Assembly (NCBI GenBank): GCA_036345935.2
Contig: JADWOT020001132.1
Span: 62,001 to 126,000 of the forward strand
Source of the DNA: Taenia hydatigena
Taxonomy: Eukaryota; Platyhelminthes; Cestoda; Cyclophyllidea; Taeniidae
Direction: 5' to 3'
Length of the DNA: 64,000 nucleotides
Positions 55,845 to 64,000 of the stretch are shown here, one piece after another. The first letter of the stretch is position 1. Each line of letters opens with the position of its first letter. The notes under the pieces are model-generated. The model did not search any database. It was not told where the DNA came from and saw only the letters and a program-made list of their open reading frames with translations. The position numbers and the translations under genes were made by a program.

Positions 55845-55994
55845 TATGTTTCTTTAAATGTACCTTTCAGACGAGAGGCAAGAGCACATCTTGAATCCCT
55901 TGGCGCTGATCGAGGCTATCTCACGACCCCAGTTTAGTGTGCCATCGATCCATCCTTTTGTCCAAGGCAGCAAAGATGCCTTAGAGCGTTTATG

Positions 55995-56400
55995 CAATGC
56001 TTATATCCCTTAAATGTGTTTTATAGGCCAAAGGTGATAGAATAATTTTAACCTGGTCTGCAGCGTCTTGAGGCTCTCTCGAAGGCAAAGGAAGGCGGAA
56101 TGTCAGGGTAGAGTATACATATTCAACGGACAGAGGAAAATAGGCTGCTGGCATGGCCCACAGGCCAGCCCACGCAGTTAGGGCAGAACGGCCACCTCTG
56201 TGTCCTTGACCAAAACCGGTAGTTCCAACAAACAAAGTACTACACGGTCCTAGAGTAGCGTAGTTGCTCCTTGGAGGCAAATGTATCCTCGGCACAGACT
56301 TCCTAATATTGTTACTCTATATGTGCCCTCAATATATAATAATAGTAAGAGCAGAAGAATGGAAGAGATGGAAAAGGAAGAACCGTCTAGATTTCAACCT
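55995..56400 (+). mobile_element. Gypsy-type LTR interrupted by a 185-bp repeat
   Basis: The left part TGCAATGCTTATATCCCTTAAATGTG...TTTTAACCT matches the LTR start. The right part, around 56,245-56,400, ends AAGGAAGAACCGTCTAG, comparable with the LTR end GAGGAGGAACCCTCTA. The two halves are separated by the insert at 56,059-56,244. Confidence 0.65.
56059..56244 (+). repeat. 185-bp repeat inserted in an LTR
   Basis: Copy of 186 bp, TGCAGCGTCTTGAGG...GTACTACA. The flanks TGGTC (56,054-56,058) and CGGTC (56,245-56,249) form a likely 5-bp target duplication with one change. This is the clearest evidence that the 185-bp unit inserts as a discrete element. Confidence 0.8.
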
Positions 56401-56640
56401 TCTAGTGTTCGGCTTAGTCGGAGGGATGGGGAAGCTAGTAGTAGAGACCCCTGCACGAACTGCAGAAGTATTGCCTGTGGATAGCAAAGGGCTTGACCAG
56501 TTGTTTATAATTTAATCAAGCACAATGTCACTAGGTTCTGACATTTTATTAAAAACATTCAGCATAAAATTTGCGCTTCTGATTTTGCCTAGCCCTTAGA
56601 CTTATTCACGATCACTTGGGTGGTTATTGTACCTTCGTTG

Positions 56641-59600
56641 AGTGGAGTGGCCCCTAGGCCATGCTAGCAACTAAAAATTTCAGTGCAGATTTACAACGCA
56701 ATATAACCAAACAAAGCGGCAAATTCATTGTTTGCTTTTTGGTAAGGTACTAAAATATAACATCTTACAAGGATAGAGGGTTAAAATTGAATGTTGGCTA
56801 AATCTCCACCTCAAATATGCCGAATACATTACATCCAGATGTGACTGAGCAGAATTCTGGAGATAAACTTTGCCAATATAACGTAGCTTGGACACAATCG
56901 CATCTCTACCGTCCGACATAAAAGACGAACACGTCATGTTGATTGCTTGCTTTTCATGTGCCAACTATGCATGCGCTTGAACCGATTCAATCCACTTTTT
57001 CTTCGTCGACAAGCGAATAATGACACAGTGATCGTGTTATTACCACTGGGCCAGCAAAACATGCTCCTTTTGCAAGTTTAGCAATTTACTATGCAAAGAG
57101 GCTTACGAAAACCCTCGTAGGGTTCTGACCGCAAGCACCTTTAAGTCTGCACCAGTCAAAAGGGATTGGAACACATTCAGAAGATCCATAAATGGAGATT
57201 AAAAGAAAGCGCAGCATATTGGCTTAGGAAGTTCCTCCAACCCAGTGTCTCTGAATCGATATTCACATTCTCCGGGTGCGCGGAGTCTGACGGAACTCAC
57301 GGCTGGAGTACAACTCAACTCAGTGGGATGAGCAGACATCACTGCAGTAATTTTGCCCTGGCGGAATGGGTGTTTACATCTGCATTAAGTTCAGCTATAA
57401 AAAATTCACAAATTGCAGAACAACCGCCCCACTCATCCACCGTAGGGTGCCATGTTGCCTACTTGAAGCTTAAATCGAGTAAAATTTAAGGTAGGATTTG
57501 AGGAGGCGAAATGGAGTCGGCCAGTTACCGACGGTTCCAAACACCACCCATTCAGGGATTCGGACGCAATCTTGCACCTCCCTTGTACCTTATGAACATG
57601 CTCTAAAGTATTTTGGCATGATGACTCGCCAAGAAGGATTTATAATGATTGGAAATAATCTTTTTTGCTAAAGTGTAGATTTTGCACTATGATCTTGCTT
57701 CTTGCATTTGCATCGGTAATAGAGCGAGCTTAGCACTCCATTCATATTGAACCTCTCGAACTCTCGTTCACTTAACTTTGCTCTAGTCACGGCTGCAAAT
57801 TTCTGGTTTATAATTAGATGAAATTTAAAATCGCTTCCTCTATTTCAGCACAAAGTGTGAATTATTAAAGGCTGGTAAAATTGAGGGCAGAGAATAAAAC
57901 AGCGTCGAACACTGTTGAATTCATAAGCCATATGCTTTTGTAGCAGAAATTGGTTGCCTTTTGATGATATCCAACACAAATGGTGGCATGAGAAGTAGTT
58001 ATTCCAGTCCTTAGTAAACCACTGCAAGCATCTGTTCAATCACATGGTTACCAGAAGTGCAACAAAAGACTCTGCGCAAAAATCAGCCTACTGGCTATTT
58101 CATTCACTACAATAAAGTCACCCAAGGGCATCAAATATCTTCACATCAGGGGTAGTCGCACGGACTTGTTTGTGCTTGGGATTGGTAAGTTAAACTGGGT
58201 TGCGGAATTAGTTAATGACACCACGATAAAGATTCGCATACTCTGAGGCAAGTCTCACTAGGAAGTAGCGGAAGAGTATGATCACGATTGCAGGAGGTCT
58301 CGTGATGAAGCACGAAACTGTAAAAGTGGTTCGTTTTTACTGCCTAAAGAACGAAATGACTAATTTAATGGATTAGCAGACAAACATAACGCACGAATCT
58401 GCTTATCGTGTCCAATTCGAAGCATAATTTGGTAAGACCTCATCCGTAGGGTTGGAAGAGGATGGGGTTGACGATGCATAAGTTGCAAGAGATGGCATTA
58501 AAATGTTTGATTAGGAAAAGTTGAAGAGAAAGGATGTTTTGGATTGATGTTAGAGCTCTTCATGATGCATGCATTTGGATGGACTTTCTTTCGATTGACT
58601 CAAGGCAGTACAAGTGCTGATGAGGTGCAGGCAGATGTTTAAATTCAGTCACCTTTATTCTCGAAAGCAATAAACGTATTGGCCACTTTAGCCGATTTAG
58701 ATCCGTCGAATACCAGTCCATTCTGAATCCACAAAGACAGAATTTCGATTGTGATAGGTATGCATTAGAAAAAGGTAGTGAATTCCAAGCAACTTTAATA
58801 CACTGGTTTTGTAACTCTACAGAAGTTGACATCGTTAATATTTGGTCCTGTATCATTGCGATGAATGCGTTACTTAAATTTAAAGCACTGACACCTTATT
58901 TGATGCCTACAGAGGAAGTCTTTTTGTGACATAATTACACCTCTACTTTGCTTTCATATGTTTAAAAGAAAAACCAAAGCGATCAACTCCTTTATATGGC
59001 AATTGCGTCTTAGCTGGCTTTCAATAGCTTTCAGCTTGCATCAGCATACACCTCAACATGAAGCCATCTAAAATTGGATTTTCTGCGGGACCGCACCAAT
59101 TGCGTGGCGTTGCAGCCAAGTATAATGCCAACTATGTCTCTCATTAACGGTTCTTTGACAAGATCTCCTCAAGTTGGTTTGCGACTTGTGCTTCAAGATG
59201 GTGGGTAAGCCGCAATCAAGGGTATCCTTGTGGTCATCAGAAAAAAGGTCGAGAATACATCAACGCAATAGCAGCGCTCTTAGCTGGTCTCATCGACAAA
59301 TGCTCAGTTGTCATCTGCCAATCAGTGTATAAGGAAAATGTGTCATGGACGATTCAAGCCTACCGTTGGTGATGTTTTACAGCTCGCGCATTCTCCCCTT
59401 AAATTATGTTCAGCGTTTAGCTTTAAGCCATTTTCCAAGTTCTATCTTCATGGCTGATTCAAAATATCTGCTTTTCTTTATAAGTTTGTCAGATGCGGCA
59501 ACCACCAAAGCGCGCAGACGCATCCGCGGTCAAACATGGTCAGGCTGCAAAAGGGCCTTCAGGATGGAGGCAATTTACATTTAACGCGTATGGACCCATT

Positions 59601-60186
59601 GTAAGAGCTCTATTGAAATCACTCTTGCGAAAGTTCACACTCCGATGTTCCACTGCACTCTGATTCGCAAGGTGTGATGCATTGCAAGAATAAATCCAAT
59701 GGACCCCATACCATGAGTATATACACGTCAATTATAATTGCCTTCATTTCGTAGGCTCTTCTTCTGCGTTGTGGTGGAATAAAATTCAGCGAACGGAGGG
59801 GTCAGGACTACTGACATGGCCCGGCGGCCGTCCATCTGGCTAGGCCGATACGTCTTGAAACATACCTCTTAGGTGAATCCTCCAACACCGGCTAACGCCA
59901 TCCTATAACTCCCTATTAATGCACTCTCTATTAACGCTTTGTCAAAGACGATAAAGATGTCTGAAAACAAACAGCCTTTTCGTATTTGGCGTAGTCGAAG
60001 GGACGGAGAGAAAAATAAAGAAATCCCCACAAATGCTGCCTTTGTAAATGACGAACAGGGGGTCTAGAACGCTGTTAGCATGAACCACGGAGGCATCGCC
60101 AATGGGTCACAGAGCTCGGCTGGTTAAACTTGAGGCGAAAATCCTGCGATCACAGATTAATCTAGTATTAAAAATATTTTGATTTC
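56641..60186. other. Unassigned stretch with one degraded repeat
   Basis: The only repeat recognised is a decayed 185-bp family copy at about 59,770-59,890 (ACATGGCCCGGCGGCCGTCC core). Frames at 57,166-57,489 (+), 58,560-58,856 (-) and 59,345-59,584 (+) are the longest, but have no motif, paralogue or splice context. Confidence 0.5.
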
Positions 60187-60200
60187 CTAGTTCCTATTCC

Positions 60201-61870
60201 TTATGTCGTTATTTGACTTGTAATGACAAAAAGGAGGAGTAGGAGGCAATACAGCTCCTTGTTCGCGACTTCTGCAATCGTAAAAATCAGATCTGCCATC
60301 TGATTCGTTACTTGTCGCTTGTGCCGCATCGCCCTGATTGACGGATCCTTCGTTCCAGACCCGCATAGGCAGCAAGAAATAGTGGCGACACAGGAGACGA
60401 ACTGCCCCGACTTGACGTGAAAGTATTTGCCAGTTTTGTGCGCCGTGTCCACTTCATTCTGAAGAAAGAAAGGAAGTGAGGGAGCCAGAGGAAGGAAAAA
60501 GCGATTAAATGCAGTGAAGCGATTTGGTAGGCGTGTGGGTGATATCGTGTTGGCGGAGGGTGGAGTTGAGATTAAATGAACGGCTGGCTAAACAACAAAC
60601 GAACAATCAAAGGGTGAAACTTCTTGGTTGTTCGTCTAGGAGGATGAGTTAGGAGGCTAGGGTAATACAAGTGCACCTTCTCACTCACATACACTCAAGC
60701 ACATGCGCACGCACACGCTTTTACCTGTTTTGCGCGACATTAATTAAGGCGACTCCTCAACAGGGCGGAAATGAAAGTGTGCAATGGCACATACAAACTT
60801 GGGCAAGCAGACAGATAGGTGCAGATACATAAGGAAGGGCGGAGAAGGTGGTCAAGGGCTGGAAGCTTGCATTCTTACCCACTATTGTAGAGCACCAGGT
60901 AGAGACATTCTACACTAAAGGGAAAAGAATTAGGCAGTGATATAAGGAAGTGAGTTTGACCAGTTTACAAATCGCAAAGTGGGAGCGATACGCTCACCTT
61001 TGCTCTCGAAGAGGTGAGTGGAGGACAAAAGAGGGACAGAAGGAAAGAAATCGTCCACAAGATAAAGATTTGGGTAGAGCGTGATTTTGTCAGACCCAGT
61101 ATACTCTGTGCAAGCCTCATCTAGGTTATGAATCTTTGCTTTATTTAATCATGTCATAATCGGGAGTAAGTCCTGTGGCGAGATGACGAGGAACTTACAA
61201 AGAGAGCGCTAGTAGCCGCTGAGGTAAGAAGAGGAGGCAGAGGAGATTTGATGATGATTTTGGAGGAAGGGCAGATGAGAGAAGAGTAAGAGGTGCATGG
61301 AAGCGAGACGTTCTCGCGTCACCAAAGCGGAAAATAAGGGTAAGGAACTAAAAAGCACGGAGTATTCACTCCTTTTCTAGTTAAGTTAAATAATTGGAAC
61401 ACTTACGATGGGGGATAATGGTAGAGTGCCTATTGAACGTAGGAGGAGGTAGAGGACACACTCACCGAGGAGGCTTTTGAGTGAAGCATGAGGTCGAAGA
61501 CGTAGACTAGAGAGCTCCTCCACACCCATTTCGAAGACGTCATCATCCCTAATATCTGCAATAAAGAAGGAAAAGACCTCAAATCGCATGGCATGGAGCT
61601 GTGTTGATTTTACTAGGCGGCCAAAACTCAAGTGTTAAAGTTGACTTTAATGGTAGCGTGTGAGGTGCCTCTAAGAATGAGGCATACACGATAGATCAGA
61701 CAGTCCTGTCTACCTTTCTTTTCCTATTTTATGCAAGCCTGTTATAATCCTGCCGAGGTGACTGGTCTGTTCCGTTCTGATTCAGTGTAATCTAGTCAGA
61801 TCTAGTGTAGCCTAGTCTCGCGCACCGTGCTACAGTGCTTCCAGAGTGAAATATGGATATTGAGCTGCTT
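60201..61870 (-). pseudogene. Minus-strand paralogue of the nine-exon gene, partly intact
   Basis: Running right to left: intron sequence like the intact gene's (to about 61,870), then an intact 90-nt phase-1 exon at 61,555-61,466 (DIRDDDVFEMG, matching DTRDQG...DVFGME of exon 3). A terminal exon lies at 60,458-60,201 with acceptor CTTCAG and 85 codons, entering in phase 0. In between, the counterpart of exon 4 has lost its acceptor (TTTAG to TTTGG) and contains TAG, and the exon 5 acceptor is also changed (TTGTAG to TTGTGG). The counterparts of the two 33-nt exons no longer keep phase. The terminal exon retains FVSCVATISCCLCG but runs one base out of frame after it relative to its paralogues. 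It could still be transcribed with exon skipping, but decay is more likely. Confidence 0.6.
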
Positions 61871-61952
61871 ACCTGGTGATTACAAACGCATGTAGGCGAC
61901 AAGTGATTGCTTCTTCTCTGCTGTGGCTCTTCTGCTTTCTCTCTCATCTCAG

Positions 61953-62183
61953 AATAAAGTGAACATGGCACATGAAACTGGAGAAAGCTCTCACGCTAGG
62001 TTTGGGCGATTTGTCTCCTGTGTCGCCACTGCTCTGCATCTGCACATGCAAGGTAAAATAAAGGCGCTCGTCAATCAAAGCGGTGCATTGAAAGTAACAA
62101 GTGATGAACCAGCTGACAAAAGTATTTTCCTGTGCAGAAGTCTTAACCGGAGAGCTGCAGTACCTCCCACTCTTCCGCTTTAG
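61953..62183 (+). CDS. Isolated terminal exon, paralogue of the micro-exon-like gene
   Basis: The acceptor CTCATCTCAG precedes a phase-0 frame of 76 residues ending at TAG. It aligns without gaps to the start of the 60.4-kb terminal exon (NKVNMAHETG with NEVDTAHKTG; GRFVSCVAT with GQFVSCVAT) and continues LVNQSGALKVTSDEPADKS. The Cys of the CCLCG motif is replaced here. Immediately upstream (61.64-61.87 kb) is intron sequence in the opposite orientation belonging to the minus-strand copy, so its own 5' exons are missing and it is probably a fragment created by inversion. Confidence 0.45.
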   Translation, partial: NKVNMAHETGESSHARFGRFVSCVATALHLHMQGKIKALVNQSGALKVTSDEPADKSIFLCRSLNRRAAVPPTLPL

Positions 62184-63789
62184 AATTCTGAGTTTAACAA
62201 CGACTTAAGTCCCCATGGAAATGAGAAAGCCGACAACCAAGTCAAGCAGATACTGTCGGTTAGGGAAATCGATGACTCATCTCGCTAGGATTGGTACGAA
62301 TCTAGCGAATGTGAGTTTCTGATGTGTATCCCAACTTGTTGCCACACATTACGAAAGGCAATAGCAGTAAATGCATTAGCATGAACATTTAGCTAAAAGG
62401 GACAAAGGAATGATTGACGCAGAGGTGGAGGGATGAGAAGCCGTCAAAATGAAATGAGTGGGGGTGCGGAAGGGGAGGAGAGGATTGGAAATAAACTCCA
62501 TGGGATAACTCTACACAGTGCTGTGGCGCGGCTTTATTTATTTTTTTTTCCTTCTATCCCTAAACTGTTCACTCATGCACTCATCCATCCATGTGACTAA
62601 GTAAAAGGTGAACGAATTCGAATTTATTAATGATCCACTCAAAGCGGCCGGTCATAGTTTCCCTTTCCCGTGTGATTTACAACGGACATCAAGTAGGGTA
62701 AGGGGTGAGGGTGGCACCAAAATGGATCGTGGACAAGATGAGAGAAAGCAAAAGCAGATGTGGAAAGAATAAATTATCTGCATAATGCCACTGCTAAAAG
62801 GGAAGAAAACTGTTTGGGGAGCATATACTATGCTCTTAACCCGTCAAGCAAACTATTCTTCTTGAAAATGCACTGCTCGCTTTACCCTAATCGAATTTAC
62901 TTTCTTTGTACCATATTCTCACTCGTTTGCATCGTTACTGTTCTAATCTGAACCATTCCAGTTTTGGCATAAGCCCGCATACTTTGCCCTGCTTTTGCAT
63001 CTTTTATTACCCTACTCTCTCAGTTTTCTTCGCAAACATAGGCAATTCACAGCAGAACGAAGTAGGTTGCTGAATCTCATTTCTGAGTGATCGCGATCCA
63101 TGCCCGTAATCTCCCAGCTTTCCTTGCCAAAATAGACATTTTAAAATGAAAAGTATCGCAATCTCTTTGAAAAGAGGCCGAGCTGCTAATTCTTGATTCC
63201 GATCAATTCTGGAACAGCATGGATAAGAATGAAAGGAGCTCTGTACACTTGCTAGTCCTGAATTCGTTGCCTCGGCCACACCTGAATTGTGGGATTGCAA
63301 AGTGAGTACTACCGCGAGCAATTGCAGCAGGGAACCTGCTATCGAGCCCTAATACTGATCATTCATGGAGTGAATTTGCATATTTATGTGCCATCGCAAC
63401 TTTCCTTTGCAAAATTGGCTACTCACACACCAAGCATACAAAAAGTGTCAGATCTTATCAGGAGAAATGCCGCAAACAATCACGGAAGGGAGCAATATGC
63501 TAAACTTCGTTTTTGTTCAACGTAGGATCAAAAGGGAACAAAAGCGTTATGCTCTAGACCCTTGCATAAAGCGTTTGTAGAAAGAAACACGCACAGAGGA
63601 ATTCGATTGTTTGAGTGTGTGCATTCGCGCATTATCATTTTTCGCACCAATTTAGGCGCTCTTATCATCGACCAAAGCCTGGTTTTCGCAACAAAATACG
63701 AAAATGGCTGCAAGTAATTACTAAATGGAGTAAGGTACTGTGTTTTGAATCTAATTGATTCTGGGCCTAAATAAACAGAATATGGCTCA
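62184..63789. other. Unassigned stretch
   Basis: No gene or repeat is recognised. The region contains short frames on both strands, including a hydrophobic one at 62,760-62,951, none with support. Confidence 0.5.
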
Positions 63790-64000
63790 GTTTGGGTGTA
63801 ACGCATCCATCGTTCCACTAAGAGATGGCATAACACTAGAAATCGTCTAAGCGTAGATGTGAGAAAAGATGCAAAATAACATGAACTCGAAAATGCTAGA
63901 ATCATAAATCGATGGTTTATTCCTAGTTCGTGATATTATTTAGGCCTTTTTATGCAAGAATTTGATATCTTTATAAGCAAATTACATGTATTTAGCAGCA
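63790..64000 (+). repeat. Third partial copy of the inverted-repeat-3 sequence
   Basis: Direct-orientation match to 16,669-16,873, starting abruptly at GTTTGGGTGTAACGCATCC and running off the right edge at TTTAGCAGCA. Differences are scattered substitutions plus a small insertion near TATTATTTAGGCC. The sharp left edge at the same base as in the 16.7-kb copy suggests a defined repeat boundary. Confidence 0.9.

Larger units (their letters stand above)
55845..56640 (+). repeat. LTR-like dispersed repeat, copy c, split by insertions
   Basis: Left part 55,845-55,990 and right part about 56,420-56,640 match copies a and b (landmarks ATGTTTCTTTAAATGTA, ATCTTGAATCCCTTGGC, TTCAGCATAAAATTTGCGC). Between them lie a gypsy-type LTR and, inside that, a 185-bp repeat. 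This is a three-level nest. Confidence 0.65.

Noticed and set aside
57166..57489. A 107-codon frame in the right-hand unassigned region.
   Set aside because: It has no motif, no duplicate in the window and no splice sites arranged around it; chance length is plausible in this base composition.
1..64000. tRNA, rRNA and snRNA genes.
   Set aside because: I looked for T-loop GGTTCGA-type motifs with matching acceptor stems and for conserved rRNA or spliceosomal core sequences, and found none convincing.

Overview
The window looks like repeat-rich DNA from a metazoan, most likely a flatworm and plausibly a cestode. This is inference from three things: genes are split into short exons with GT/AG junctions, there are Ty3/gypsy retrotransposons with short LTRs, and no bacterial-style gene packing or Shine-Dalgarno sites are visible. 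Few of the open frames look like genes. Most of the 64 kb is duplicated, inverted or transposon-derived.

Layout. 1-3,048 is one arm of a nearly identical inverted repeat whose other arm is 23,553-26,600; paired positions sum to 26,601. A second, older and more diverged mirror structure encloses the middle. On the left the order is 5.45-9.77 kb, then 15.74-17.99 kb, then a minus-strand satellite at 19.7-20.24 kb. On the right it runs in reverse: plus-strand satellite at 30.9-33.8 kb, then 33.8-35.8 kb, then 36.7-40.96 kb. The left side was split by a Ty3/gypsy element (11,118-15,517) with 222-bp LTRs, a 5-bp target duplication, a PBS and a polypurine tract. Its single gag-pol frame begins inside the 5' LTR and is broken by one stop in the integrase. 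A second, decayed copy lies on the minus strand at 42.28-46.46 kb. Solo and partial LTRs, pol fragments and about ten copies of a 185-bp TG...CA repeat are scattered through the window.

The most interesting locus is 27.9-30.65 kb. There I can build a nine-exon plus-strand gene whose internal exons are 108, 117, 126, 75, 33, 33 and 32 nt. All junctions are phase 1 except the last, which is phase 0, and the frame stays open for 334 codons from a signal-peptide-like start to a Cys-rich C-terminal exon. This architecture resembles the micro-exon genes (MEGs) known from schistosomes and other flatworms. Related terminal exons occur at 27.3 kb (+), 49.6-49.9 kb (-), 52.5-52.9 kb (+), 60.2-60.46 kb (-) and 61.95-62.18 kb (+). 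The 50.5-52.9 kb copy is clearly a pseudogene and the 49.6 kb copy is frameshifted. The 60.2-61.9 kb pair is partly intact and arranged in opposite orientations. At two sites the gene's 3' end runs into the same 181-bp satellite on the same strand, so gene tail and satellite appear to have been duplicated as one block.

The remaining stretches (3.05-5.45, 18-19.7, 20.7-23.5, 40.96-42.28, 46.46-48.24, 54.05-55.85, 56.64-60.2 and 62.2-63.8 kb) hold only short open frames that I cannot support as genes.
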